In this document: piece after piece, positions 12,064-22,945 of the stretch
How positions within the stretch are numbered: position 1 is the stretch's first letter
How the letters are laid out: each line of letters opens with the position of its first letter
NCBI GenBank assembly: GCA_037903355.1
Contig: JBAJFE010000014.1
Location: 2,914,001 to 2,978,000 of the forward strand
Length of the DNA: 64,000 nt
Origin: Trichuris trichiura
Lineage: Eukaryota; Nematoda; Enoplea; Trichinellida; Trichuridae
Direction of reading: 5' to 3'
The notes under the pieces: model-generated
The model's database searches: none
What the model saw: only the letters and a program-made list of their open reading frames with translations
What the model was told of the DNA's origin: nothing
Made by a program: the position numbers and the translations under genes

Positions 12064-12929
12064 CAGTAGATTCTTGTTGCGCCCTTATTTGTTCACCGTC
12101 CGTTCTAACAGCTTACACTCACCAATTGCTGCCATAATCTCTGGTTAATTCTTGCGTCTTAATCGTGATAAAGCAAGCGGAGCTTCGCTAAATAACAAGT
12201 ATCACTAGCTCTTTTGAATGGTAGAACATTTTTCTTTGCAACCAGGATGCGATAACCTTTTGCTTACTTTAAAATTACGCTAACCAGAAGCAGCTGAAAC
12301 ATAGATTAAACGGATCGGAGAAAATGCTAGCAAATTGTTTCTGTTTCAGTCTATCCTTGTACATCTTTTTTTAATGCGTTAGCTGGCATAGTTCGAACCT
12401 GAAAGCTACAAAGGTGACCGTCATTCTTAATTCTTGACATTTCGTAAATAATGAATCAGGAAGACCTGGCCTATCCCAGCTTCACTTCGAGGTGCCATAT
12501 ATCCACTTCCGTTAGGGGGGTTAGGTACTGGGACACGTCATGTCGAGCTTTACTCATAAATAAACTATTTTCTTTTTGTTCTGTTATTTTTAAAACTGTT
12601 CAGCTTCACTCCCGGTTCTTTGCAACAATTTCTTCGCTAAAGTTTGTTCATTCAATTTGTTGCTATGAAGCTGTACTGTTAAGGCGAAAAAATTTAGGGG
12701 GCGAAGAAACGTGTTCTTTGCTTTTGCATTGAAGCGGCAGAAGTTAGCTAATTGTTAATGCGATAAGCTGAATTGCGTAAGCTGTCCGTGGTCTAATTAT
12801 ACTCATTGTGGAACTGAGAACTTAACTAAATTCATGGAAAACTTTGTGACATACATGTCGCAAGTCCCGGATGCATCTCTTTTTTCAAATGACTATAGGT
12901 GCATCTGTTAACCTTTTAACCGCTAATAA
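12064..12929. other. Intergenic, no clear gene
   Basis: No supported gene. CCTGAAAGCTACA at about 12398-12410 resembles the 3' half of the hammerhead core, but I could not fit an upstream CUGANGA or stem II to it. Confidence 0.35.
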
Positions 12930-12975
12930 CATTAACGTATGGAAAGGCAACCCGTTCAAAGTTTTTATTAATATT

Positions 12976-13013
12976 GCGAAGCTTTCAGGGAACTCCTGTT
13001 CCCGTCTTCAGCG
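12976..13013 (-). ncRNA. Small hammerhead ribozyme of a PLE fragment
   Basis: Minus strand: GCG, CTGAAGA, stem II strands CGGGAA and TTCCCTG with a short loop, GAA, AGCT, T and CGC. Stem I extends to four pairs (TGCG with CGCA). Stem III is again the loop-less AGCU. The base after AGCU is U, which still satisfies the H17 rule. It sits at the same distance from the tail motif as the ribozyme at 9380-9417. Confidence 0.75.
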
Positions 13014-13109
13014 CATGAAAGTGACAAAGAGATTCCAAGCGTGGCGTTATGTAGGACAAGTGCTTTAAACCGTGGAGAACCTGGGTCGTTTTAAATGAGT
13101 AACAAAATT

Positions 13110-13220
13110 AAAATGAGGGTGGAGGGGGCGAAGAAGGGGAACTGGAGGAGGGGAAAGGGGAGGGAGAAAAGGAGCAAAGAAAGGAAGGGAAAGAAGAAGA
13201 ATGAAGGGGGCAAGGGCAGT
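13110..13220 (+). repeat. Purine-rich low-complexity stretch
   Basis: Dominated by G and A (GGGGAAAGGGGAGGGAGAAAAGG type). It lies between the coding remnant and the ribozyme of the PLE fragment. The overlapping ORFs on both strands (Lys/Arg/Glu-rich one way, Pro/Leu/Phe-rich the other) are composition artefacts. Confidence 0.6.
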
Positions 13221-14024
13221 TGGCGGGCTGGGGATATTTCCCAAGACACCGTGGTGCACCGTTGTTGTCCCTGTGCAGGCGATTCTTGTAGCAGGCAGCA
13301 GTTTGTAGCCCCGATGAAGTTTGTCCAGGAGTCACTAACTGAAATGCCACTGTCCCTGTTGAGTTCAGAGTTGAACCTTATATAAGGTGCTTCTTTAATC
13401 TTCCTAATTATAAATTGTCTTTCTTTACACAGCACCATCGCACGCAGTTGACCCGTGCAGTGCGCTGCGTGCTGTGGTACCGGTGTATTCTGGGTGGCCT
13501 GCTCCATGGCATCTCGCGGATCCAGTGTGGGCGGACGTTCACGAGACCTGATGGACCGTTCTCCGTTCAATCGGTTGACTGTGTTCCTGTACCTCGTTAA
13601 GGACTTCATGTGCTCAGTCTTCAGTCTATTCGAATTTTGCCCAACTTTGCTACTACTACATTCCCACTGAGCAGCACTGGTAGATTCAGTCTTTATTAGA
13701 CTATCAAGGGTAAAACAAAATTGTTACTTTGTTAGAGAGTAACAAAAATTGTTCTTAATGCCTCTGTCAGTCGCCATGTTTGCGCTTGTGCTACGTTTCC
13801 TCTAAACTACCTAAACGTACAGCGCGTTCTGATTACTTCTTTTATGAAAGCTGAAAGATATCAAACTGTTTTTAAATGAAAAAGAATAAATAAATCTACG
13901 CTTGGATATTTCGAATCGCCTGTATTAGCTTTACGTGTCTGCTTCAAAAATAATGACAATGTTAGTATAAGACTAATCTTGAATAGCTGCAAAGTGATAA
14001 CACCCAAAAATTTTGCTTTCTTTG

Positions 14025-14200
14025 GTTCCTTCCATAGTTGATCTTCTGGTTCACGGGTCTTGTTTTGTTTCATGTATCTGTAAGTAAACTTCAAATTGTC
14101 TACCAACGAATGGATGAGCAAATTGTTAGCGAAAATACAGAACAATATGAATACCGTACGTTTCAGAACTGCTCTTGTTCCGTCGTCAGCAGTGTAAGGG
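14025..14200 (-). repeat. Single arm of a hammerhead-bearing repeat
   Basis: Shares the word CCAACGAATGGATGAGCA (reverse: CATCCATTCGTTGGTAG) and its flanks with repeat copies near 23480, 23730, 36160-36270, 44780, 44940 and 56580-56760. It ends in a hammerhead core. Only one arm is present, so the palindrome seen elsewhere is incomplete here. Confidence 0.7.
14154..14194 (-). ncRNA. Small hammerhead ribozyme with ACGU stem III variant
   Basis: Minus strand: CACTG, CTGACGA, stem II CGGAAC with GTTCTG, GAA, ACGT, A and CGGT. Stem I can form four pairs including a wobble. The central tetramer is ACGU rather than AGCU, but it is still self-complementary, so an intermolecular stem III would be preserved. 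Confidence 0.65.
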
Positions 14201-14239
14201 AGCTGCTGACGTTCTTTGGTTCCATCCAAAAAGAGAGTG

Positions 14240-16795
14240 CACTTCAACCTGACCTAACCAGCTTGACTCCACCGATGACTTCAAGCCAACCTAGCCTAAA
14301 AGCAATTGGTCCTGTTGCCATACCTGCATTCAGGTATACAATTTGCCTGGTGAAAATTCGGTATGCGTGGTACCTAAAGGACATGTGCAGTAACCACAGA
14401 GCTAGCACGTATGCATGCTATACATAGCATGCAAGCAGTACATGCTGCTTACACGTGAGATAATTTTTGTTGCCCAAAGTTTCTAGAACGTAAGCGTAAT
14501 ATACAGCTTGTACACGGTATACATACAAGATAGTCATGGAAATTTGCGGCATTCACGGAGTACACTTTGCCTAGAAGCGAAATATCTGCAATTGATACGA
14601 CTTTTATGGTACATGGGTAATAAGCATGCTTTATTTACTTAGATACCAAGAATATTTACGTTATAGTTGTCTTCTGCATGGCACATATTGCTTATAACTA
14701 CGACAGCTATAGCGCAAATTGTTTCTACAGCATAGGTGCAGTATGTGTGTTGTATATACAGTTGAACCTCCGTAAGTTGACCACCCAGCAGACTGGGAAA
14801 AACTGGTCAACATAGATGGTCAGCATAGTGAGGCTGTGAGTATAAGTGGCTCGGCTAAACAGATTGCAATTAAACCACCCTAAGTTGTTCACTCAACAGA
14901 CCGGTCAACTTACAGAGAACAAACCAGCACTGCGTTCATATACCACGTCGCGGCTAAAGCGGTCAACTTCCCTTTTAAGCAAGTTGTCCTTGCGCTTATT
15001 AACGTGCGGACAAACCAACTGGTCAAAATTCGGTCAACTTAGAGAGGTGGTCAACTTTGGAGGTTCAACAGTGTTCGTATAATGGAACTATTTGGTTTGT
15101 ATAAGGCATAAACACAGTATACATTACTGACAGCTGGGATATCTATGATACGCAGGGTCTGCAGCCATACGCTCAGTATTTTTGGCATATTTACTTTCTT
15201 ACAGAGCATGTTTATGCTATGTATGTTATGGATATGGTATGAACTGGTTTTAAGTAGGAAATTTGTGATAGCTCAAATCTCTAAGCGCACATGTAGTATT
15301 TACCATGCACAATGTTGCATGGAGCAAATATGTATGGCGCCTACAGCATACGCATGGTATACGTTGCTTATAAAAAGATATTCGTATTACTTAGCGTCTT
15401 TACGGTGCATAATCAGTATACCATGTCCATATTATATATGGCATAAATATATCCTGTAAATAAATATACGCACAATATATACTCGATGTGTGACTGAAAA
15501 TCCTGTATGTCGATAACACTTTACTTATAAGCAATGTGTACGATGTTCATGCCATATATGCATCAAATATTTCTGGTGTGCGAGTATATGCAACACAGAT
15601 ACTGCGTTTATGCCGTAGGGATAACTTGCACTGTAGCTGTCTTAGTTTATAAACAATATGTACCATTTAGAAGTCATATTTAATGTAAATATTCCTCTTA
15701 TGCAAGTACATACAGCATACATACTACACGTGTACCATACAAGCCCTGGCTATGACAGGTGTTCTACTTATAGGCAACGTATACTGCGTGAATTTCACAA
15801 ATTCCATGAGTATTTTGTATGTATGTTGCAGACACTTTGGAGAACAGAAGATATTTTACGTGTAAGTAGCATGTACTGCTTGCATGCTTTATATAGCATA
15901 CATGCATGCTGATTCTGTAGTTACTACACATACCTTCTATGTACCACGTATGCTGGATACACAGGGGGTCCTTGATTTACGAACGGTTTGCTAATACGGA
16001 CAAACCCGGGAGAAAAATTTGAAACGCTTAGGTGAGCAAGAAATCAAACAGTCGTGAACGATTTCAAGTCGCGCAAAGCATTCCAATTTAGCTTCAATTT
16101 CTGCCGCTTGTTCGCTCCATCAAACGGTTTAATAACGGTCGTCTAAACCATGCGCCCCTTCGCGAAACACTAGAATACCACTCACCGGCATTCGAACTTG
16201 CTGTCCGTGAATAAGTTCGCACTGTTTTTGCTGAAGTGCATAGTTTGCCCGTCTTGCATTTCGCGTTGCGGTGGGAAAATTTCCACTTAGTCCACAGGAG
16301 TAATCTTTTCCTCGCTGTTAACGAGAAGGTTCGGTGTTACCCCTACCCGTGTCGTTTTATTTTTAAAGCCATCAGGCAGCGGAAGAAAGAAGCATAAGTT
16401 AAGTGCAACCTGATAGAAAAATAACAATAAACGGTTACTTCTATAACTATTTTTTTCATTGAAGCACACTAAAGTGGCGAGTGCCATATTTTTGCTAGAT
16501 ATCATTAAAAGCACTATTATTCACGTAGAGCAAGAAAAACAGACGACAGAGAAACCATCCATAAATTTTAGTACGCGAAAATAGCTACTGATGCTCAGGT
16601 TGCATTTCTTCGGCTCACAGACTTTTCGACTTAAGAGCTGGCCTTCAGAGCCCATTTGTTCATAACTTGAGAAGCTCTTCTACACTAACCAAATTGTATA
16701 CATGATTGTAGGTATGGCAGCAGGACCAATTGCTTCTAGGCAAAAGTAACTTGAAGTTAAGTTGGGTAGGTCAAGTCGGCAAAGTCAAATTATGG
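14240..16795. mobile_element. Composite repeat with long inverted ends and satellite-like interior
   Basis: A block at about 14285-14345 (containing GGTCCTGTTGCCATACCTGC) recurs in reverse complement at 16696-16745, and again near 22850-22900. Between the inverted ends is a long tract of loosely repeated 10-12 base words built from GTATAC, GCATAC and GTACCAT. Two parts of this interior (15658-15960) match 22500-22815 at moderate identity. No transposase is visible. It is most simply a non-autonomous DNA element with long inverted repeats, later invaded by a pogo-type MITE. Confidence 0.45.
14759..15072. mobile_element. pogo/Tigger-like MITE
   Basis: About 314 bp. Starts CAGTTGAACCTCCGTAAGTT next to TA and ends with the imperfect inverse GGTGGTCAACTTTGGAGG then TTCAACAGTG. 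The interior is made of several GGTCAACTT repeats. Termini of the CAGT(T/A)GAACCTC type next to TA are usual for pogo-related elements. There is no coding capacity, and the right target site is not clean. Confidence 0.6.
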
Positions 16796-17855
16796 CGTAT
16801 TCCAACGAACTAATGTAGGTTTAGCATTTAAAAGCAGTGACGCTAGAGTTTCTTTTTAGAAAGACGCGCTGACTTCTGAGGTCTCTAAGCAGGCAAACGG
16901 ATAGTCAGCTTTGCAGGATTAATCATTTCTAATTTTCTTCGTGCCGTCAACCTATCAATCTTACCGTGGTACGGTAAAGAAAGTAAGCTACTGAAGGTCA
17001 AATATGAAAGATCAAAAGTCAAACATGGAAGCGCTATAATTACAGAAAATCAAACTACCTGCTTTGTAGCTCGTAAATATTAGCACCGATAAGCAATGAA
17101 AACGTCGTTTGCATTTCTTTGCAACAGTTGCATGTTGGTTGTTAGCCTGCGTGCTTACCAATCAAAAGATTTCTAATTAACTTATTCTGACTATTTTATT
17201 ACCCAGGGAAACATAGGGGAAACACATTTCATGACGCATCCAATCATCATCCTCCATGTTTGCCTGCCTACTTTTTTTGCACTTATCTGCGCCTAAGCCT
17301 AAACATAAAGGCTATGTGTAGTTTACATTCACGCAAGGAAAAGGCAGAATAGCGCGCACGATCGCCACTAAGGGAGGAATTCGATAACAGCATGCTTGTG
17401 GAAAATGAACCTGCATTACTCAGACAGTGTGTCCCACAACTGACAAACCCTATATGTTTTTCCAACTTTATTCCAACACACCCAGACATTTTTTCTTTAA
17501 CATAAAAAATAATAATTAGACTAGTTGAACGCGCACCTGTGGCACTGCTTGCGATACTGCCTTCAGCTGCTGCAAACACAAGAAATCACTCATATCGTCA
17601 ACGCCTACGAAAGTAGCACCGTTCCATGTTCAGCATATTTAAGTCTCGCGCTCTTCTTGCAAATCAGACTAGTGGTTTACGAACTCCTGGAAATAGTAAT
17701 TATCATTACGTCAGCAAAGAATATTTGCTAACAGCATGACCAAAACAGTCGATTGCAACGCAGTTACAAAACGTGAAGACATTCCTGGTCTGTTGCTTTT
17801 CATTTGGTAACTCAGAAAGAGCCTTCAGGGTCCCTTTGTAGCAACCGCGTGCCGT
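15962..17855. other. Non-coding, repeat-derived and unassigned
   Basis: Starting at 15962, CAGGGGGTCCTTGATTTACG resembles a pogo-type terminus, but I could not place its partner. From 16800 to 17855 I see no gene; the ORFs at 17283-17579 and 17525-17731 lack any motif. Confidence 0.3.
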
Positions 17856-18243
17856 CTACTTGGCGCTGATGCACTTGGTCACTGTCTTCATGCTCAGCTC
17901 TCCAGGAAGCAAAAGACGGACGGCAGTTTGTATCTCCATCAAACTGACCCATGTTGATCGTTATCCTGGGCCAGCAGAAATGTTTCTGCAACCATTAGAT
18001 CAGACACACCACTCACAAAGCTTTTAATGATCGACATGGCCTTGGTACTGATCCCTAAGTCTTGATAAATTGTAGAACCTTGTAGACGTACGTACCGGAC
18101 GACTTCTTTGACTTTCCTCTTTTCTTATCGTCATTCTTCATAAAATCCGCCAACTTCTCAGCTTTCTTCACGCCTTTGCTACTTACTGACCATCCAGACA
18201 TCGTAAAACTAGCTGGGGAAAGTGACAATCGCTCTGCTGACAT
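17856..18243 (-). pseudogene. Histone H2B pseudogene, divergent, two frameshifts
   Basis: Minus strand, head-to-head with the H2A gene. The N-terminal part from SSKGVKKAEK to SSGTYVYKVLQFI matches the H2B tail and first helix. About four bases are missing where the canonical His-Pro should lie, shifting the frame. DLGISTKAMSIIKSFVSGV continues in the second frame. A further indel at about 17960 shifts to a third frame, where RST...MEIQTAVRLLLPGEL and a shortened VTKCISAK end at TAG (17856-17858). About eight residues of the C-terminal helix are also lost. The start is at 18201 (MSGW) or 18243. Because the frames are broken, no H2B can be made. Confidence 0.85.
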
Positions 18244-18408
18244 AACGCATAAGTAAGCGGCAGGCAGGCTATCTGATTTAGCGCTGACTAATCAACCTAG
18301 GAAGAATGAGCGAGTAGCGGTCGTGACGTTCGCTCACGCACTATATAACCGGCGGCGATTCAGCGACAGCTCATTTCGCTGTTGTGGTTTTCAACTTGAC
18401 GGTGCGTT
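18244..18408. promoter_or_regulatory. Divergent histone promoter with TATA box
   Basis: 165 bp separates the two divergent histone reading frames. TATATAA at 18342-18348 lies 61 bp before the H2A ATG, in the right orientation for H2A. I saw no equivalent box facing H2B. Short divergent H2A-H2B spacers are typical of animal histone clusters. Confidence 0.6.
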
Positions 18409-18795
18409 ATGAGTGGTCGCGGAGAAAGTGGAAAAATAAAACGCAAGTCGAGGAGCCGAAGCAAGAAAGCGGGTGTGAAGTTTCCAGTAGGTCGACTTCA
18501 TCGTATGCTTCGACATGGGAATTATGCTGAACGTATTGGAGCCGGTGCTCCAGTATATCTTGCCGCAGTCTTGGAGTACTTGACAGCCGAAATTCTGGAG
18601 TTAGCTGGAAACGCAGCTCGTGACAATAAGAAGAGTCGAATCATCCCGCGTCATTTGCAGTTGGCGATCCGAGGTGATGAAGAATTGAACAAATTTCTCC
18701 ATGGGGTGACGATTGCTCAAGGCGGCGTGCCACCCAATATTCATGTCAGCCTTCTGCCCGGGAAAACGAAGGTAAAGGCTACAAAGAACGATTGA
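18409..18795 (+). CDS. Divergent histone H2A, intact
   Basis: 128-residue intronless frame. The core matches H2[29 protein letters not shown], then [39 protein letters not shown] and GVTIAQGGV. The acidic-patch residues (Glu in AEILELAG, and Asp-Glu-Glu) are kept, as are the docking segment and a Lys-rich C-terminus. Differences from canonical H2A include [12 protein letters not shown] in the tail, Met/His in LHRMLRHG, Pro-Pro in [14 protein letters not shown], and a C-terminus without an SQ motif. It is not H2A.Z, H2A.X or macroH2A by motif. I found no histone 3' stem-loop (GGCTCTTTTCAGAGCC type) just after the stop, so the transcript may be polyadenylated. It is either an orphan variant gene or a recently orphaned copy, since its H2B partner is broken. 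Confidence 0.88.
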   Translation: MSGRGESGKIKRKSRSRSKKAGVKFPVGRLHRMLRHGNYAERIGAGAPVYLAAVLEYLTAEILELAGNAARDNKKSRIIPRHLQLAIRGDEELNKFLHGVTIAQGGVPPNIHVSLLPGKTKVKATKND

Positions 18796-19305
18796 GAGGA
18801 ACAGCTTGCTCACTCTTCTTTTTGAATGAAATTTGCCATTTTGAAATTAGTCATCGGTTCATTTTCACATCGTTCATATTGACGCGCATGATGAAAAGAT
18901 GGACTAATAAAATGGATAGTTATCTGAGGTTAAAAATACGGAAGCTCGCTGAGCAGCAAACTGTAAATATGAATTGTTCCGTAAACAGCGCAGCAGATAA
19001 AAAAGACAAGGCAAAATTGATATGCAGTGAAAGCAAGAGCGCATTTGTGATTTTCAATGTATTCTTGTGCGTTACACTTAAGATACTGGCAAGGCGTTAC
19101 TATATTTATACCCAAGTTTGAACAAGACGTTCCGTTGAGTAAGATGAGTTTATTACTAACATGAACGAATTGCTTTTCTACTATCTAAAGCTTAAAATAG
19201 ATTATGACTGTAATGTGATTTTATTCTCATTCAAGAGAGAAAATGATGAATTGAACTCTGCTTCAACCATTGTTTTCAAATTGCTTTTCAGGTTTTTATA
19301 ATTAA
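18796..19305. other. Downstream of H2A, no gene
   Basis: No motif or splice context supports the ORFs seen in this stretch. I found no histone stem-loop. Confidence 0.4.
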
Positions 19306-19988
19306 CTGACTTTATTACGGAATGAACGTCCCGTTAAATGGACAATAAACTTTTAATTTCTGGTGCGCTCAGGCCACTCGTGACCTGTCTTCAATGATCT
19401 TAAATTATATATATAATTTGTGAGTGCGTATTCAGCCCTCTATCATTTCTAAAGGTTTAAAGCGGATGTCTAAAGTCTTCTGTTGGTGGTTTTTTTCTCT
19501 GTGCCTATCAGCTGTCTTCTGCTTTTGTTCTGTATAGCTTTTAGTATTTCTGTGTGCCTCTTGATTTGTTTTCTAAACATTTTCTTCCATTGTTAATTTA
19601 TGTTTTTTGTATCTATTTTTCGTTTGTGTTCCATGTTTATCAGTTCGTTTCTTGTTTGTTCCAAGTGCTGTGTAGTTTTATCCATTTCCCATTTGTTCCA
19701 TATCTGTCAATTATTTGTTTCTTCACTTGTTCCAAGCGCTCTTGTATGCCACCCATTTAACGAGCAGTAATTGTAGCGCGTCACAATATTCGTCCATAGC
19801 TCACTTATGTCTGCTATTTGATCACGGTTGTAAGTCACATTGTGTCTTATGTACGGGGCTTCTTTGATTCTTCGTAACCGTAAGTTATTTTCATAACATA
19901 AAACTTTTGGTTGGAGCGGCTGATTACATTGTGCTGAATGGTCCACCACAGCAGTGGCTTATTTGGCTTTTTCCATGCTTTGCAGGTA
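19306..19988 (-). mobile_element. Penelope-like element 3' fragment, cut by a pogo-type MITE
   Basis: Minus-strand frame 19707-19949 encodes the C-terminal end of the PLE endonuclease: VVDHSAQCNQPLQPKVLC, LRLRRIKEAPYIRHN, YNRDQIADISELWTNIV and NYCSLN. The upstream codons (MEKAK) continue to 19971. The element is then interrupted at a TA by the pogo-type element at 19989. The tail near 19310-19355 carries the family words TTACGGAATG and GTCCCGTT, and a decayed hammerhead at 19362-19393 lacks the GAAA. Confidence 0.8.
19362..19396 (-). ncRNA. Decayed hammerhead ribozyme
   Basis: Minus strand ATTGAAGA, stem II CAGGTC with GGCCTG, then AGCGC. The first core base (C3) is U, and GAAA has lost bases. 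It occupies the expected place in the PLE fragment but would not be active. Confidence 0.4.
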
Positions 19989-20689
19989 TAGTAAAGCCTT
20001 CCTAATCCGAACGCGTCAGGGCGGGGGGTAGTTCAGACTACGGGAAAATTCTAACTATGGAGAAGGCTTACAGTAGGCTACAGAAAAGCAGGTAATGCAA
20101 TTTTAGATGCATTTTCCTGGTGTCTACAGCGTCATGTCAGTCTCTGCAAGCGGTGGATAGCTTAACGAGGGCAGCGAAATCCGTCTAATCAAGGAAAACG
20201 ACTGACCAGCAGAAACCAGTTTCTTAAATAGTGTGAAGGCAGTATCGCAAAGCGACATGGAGATAGTTCCCGTAAACTTTTTTTTCCATATTCACAACTG
20301 CCAGCCGGCTCTGTCAGTTCCAAGATAGATTACGTTAGCGACCAGTCATTGCGTTATATGAGAACAGATTGTAGTTTTATGCGACTGAAAAATAGTAGGT
20401 CTTTGATCCACAATTCTGTTTATTTAGGGAATCTTGGGTCTCGAGTTGTCCTGTTGCAGTAAACTTATTGATCAAAATTAGCTCGACAGAGCCGTAGCTG
20501 CTCTGCGCCTATGTTAACGTACACTGAAAGGACGGTTGGCAGGTTGTTTACTGCCCTTAGAGCCGTTGCCACCAAGTGACTGCCTGTTTTGCACAGGTAG
20601 CCTAATTAACTTTAATGTATACGGTCATTCTATTGTTCTCTTCCACGAGTTCAGATTAGAGAGGGACTCAGATTAGGAAGGTTTTACTG
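19989..20689. mobile_element. pogo/Tigger-like MITE inserted in a PLE
   Basis: 701 bp between TA dinucleotides. The left end is TAGTAAAGCCTTCCTAATC and the right end in reverse complement is CAGTAAAACCTTCCTAATC, an inverted repeat of about 24 bp. TA target and CAGTAAAACCT-type ends are pogo-family features. The interior has no transposase. The break inside the PLE endonuclease frame shows it inserted later than the PLE. Confidence 0.75.
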
Positions 20690-20691
20690 TA

Positions 20692-22160
20692 TAAATTTAC
20701 CTAAAAACGTTTTTAAAATATCGTTTCAGACAGCCAGATAGACTGAAGTGATTCACATATTCCAAAAAATGATTATTCCCCTGAGCAAATGGAACAAATT
20801 TTAAAGTAACAGTATTCAGGCGCTGTCAGCCATACAAATAAATCAGTGTTTCACATATGGGGCGGTACGCCTTCAATGGGGAGGACGCTGAGAGATTCCG
20901 GGGGGCGGTGGACGCCAAAGGGGGTTGTCAGGGGGCATTGAGGCGCTGGGGAGAACGGTGAATGACCAAGGAGCTCTGAGGGGCTGGAGGGAGGGGTCAG
21001 TACGACCCCTACCGTGCGTCCCAAGACGCTGCAACTGTGTCGAATTGAACTCTGCATCGCTAATGTATATCTACCGTTAGTCACCCTGCTGAGCCAGGGA
21101 TGCTCAGTCACATTGCGGCAGTACTGATAATAATGATGGTACACGACGCATTTTTCAAGTAGTTCCTTACGCTGAGACCAAGTGCTTTTCTGGGTCTCCA
21201 GTAAAAGCAGATGTCTTTCTGGGACTCCTTTTTCAGCAGAAACTGCTCATTCTTCATTCATTCCTGCTGCATAAATAGCCGCACGTTTTCTCCAGCGCTT
21301 CTGAGAATGGCAAAAGTTCATGATCCGTTCCGGCTACAAAAGTAAATCCTGTCTTCGTGTCCTTGTCAACGTCTGTTGTGAAAAGGCTGCTAATTTCTTT
21401 CCCTTCATTATCGTTAGTCAAGCATTGTTTTAGCGTCATTGCTGATCTCGTAACAAAGAAGCGCAATCACATACAAATAGTCAATCGAGGGAATCTACGG
21501 CTTCGCGTGACAACAATGGAACCTGACCTAGAAGACTTAGTTCGCTCACATGTGCATGACTAGTCTCTGTAACGTTGCTTTTGACCGACATGTAGTAAAG
21601 TAAAGCAGACTGGTACAGCGCTGTCATGAACATGTGACTAATGAAACTGAAAATGGCGTGAAAGTGTCAGCGAATACCAAGCTGACATAAAAGTCGCCGA
21701 AAAAATGCCCCTCTTCACGTTTGCATCTTTTTCTCCCGTTCACCGCGACAGCCGGTAGAACGCTTACGCACAGGAGGCAGTAGTGAGCTCAGAGCCTAAA
21801 CAGAAGGGCAGTGGCGAGCTCAGCCATGAGAAACACTGAAGTAAATGCATAGTTAGAGATAACGCTGCTCCATCTATCAAAGTACATAACCGTTTGTGAC
21901 GACCTGAACACTCACGTTTCAGGGTTTTTCCTTTATTTGACAACAAATATTACAGTAATACTGACAGTATTCAGCCTTGTTCTACTCTTAAAAATGCTGT
22001 AATAAAAACAAGGATGATTATCGATGCTCAGCGCGGTATTTCGTTTTGCTAATACCGCGTTTGCTCCGTTGTTATGGTCATCCGCTCAGATGAGCAGTGT
22101 TTCCTATTTGAGTGATGGGCTGTTGAGGGAGGCCAATTAAATCTTTCAGGAGTCCATGAA
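20692..22160. other. Intergenic, no gene seen
   Basis: I see no coding signature. A G/C-rich island at about 20865-21010 produces long spurious ORFs. No element ends could be placed. Confidence 0.35.
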
Positions 22161-22169
22161 AAGCTGAGT

Positions 22170-22945
22170 GAGAGACGCAGTGCATAAGACTGTAGCATTC
22201 CGCTTAAGAAGAAAGTCTTCATCTATTGATGTAGTAGTGCCCTGCTGTACAAATAGTCATGAGCTTGCTATTTACTTATGGCGATGCACAGTAAGTACTG
22301 GAAGGCAGATGAATTTTATTAAGGCAGCAATACATTTTGTAGACAGAACAAATACTGCTATATTGGTACTACATGTATGCCGTAGGGAGGGTAAATATTA
22401 TAAATGCCTTCTTTATATATAATCTTAACCATGTGCATGCCACAGATACCATGAATATCCCATGCATGCAATTATGTAAATGCTTAATACCTAAGCTATC
22501 TTACTTGTAAAAAGTATCTACCTTATAGAAGCCATATGTTACACAAACATTCCTCATATCTAAGCATATGTAGCATAAATGCTATGTGTGTACCATATAA
22601 ACCGTGGGTTTCACGAGTATTCTACTTATAGGCAAAACATGGTGCTTGAGTGCCATAAATTTCATGAATATCTTGTGTATACTACACGTATATTACAGGA
22701 ACTTTGGAAAACAATAAGTAACTTACGTGTAAGTAGCATGTACTGCATGTATACTGTACATAGCATGCAGACATGCCAGCTTCATGATTAGTAACAAGTC
22801 TTTTTTGTACCATGCTTACTGGATTTGCACCAGGCAAATAGTATGCCTTAATGCAGGTATGGCAACAGGACCAACTATTTCTGGGTAACTTTGACTTGAG
22901 GTCAAATCAGTGAAGTCAATTCAGTGAAGTTGGTAAAGTCAAATT
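22170..22945. repeat. Second copy of the satellite-like long-repeat family
   Basis: 22500-22815 matches 15600-15960, sharing CTACTTATAGGCAA, ACGTGTAAGTAGCATGTACTGC and similar words. 22850-22900 (GCAGGTATGGCAACAGGACC) matches the inverted ends of the element at 14240-16795. The left portion also shares AGCTTGCTATTTACTTA with 24950-24968, so at least two repeat families overlap here. Confidence 0.5.

Larger units (their letters stand above)
12930..13610 (-). mobile_element. Penelope-like element 3' fragment, divergent lineage
   Basis: Minus-strand remnant. The frame at 13303-13609 encodes the region after the GIY-YIG core: PPTLDPRDAMEQA, then HAAHCTGQLRAMVLC, IIRKIKEAPYIRFNSELNRD and SDSWTNFIG, each matching the order seen in the intact copies (TMEKAILAS, HASHCN, LRKIKEALYIRN, INEIWTNIV). 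Downstream come a purine-rich stretch (plus-strand view 13110-13215), a hammerhead core and the family tail TATTAATAAAAAC...GAACGGG near 12940-12975. The reverse transcriptase is absent. Confidence 0.75.

Noticed and set aside
12380..12412. CCTGAAAGCTACA as hammerhead 3' half
   Set aside because: No CUGANGA or complementary stem II strand upstream.
13108..13350. Proline/serine-rich ORFs
   Set aside because: Produced by the purine-rich low-complexity tract on the other strand.
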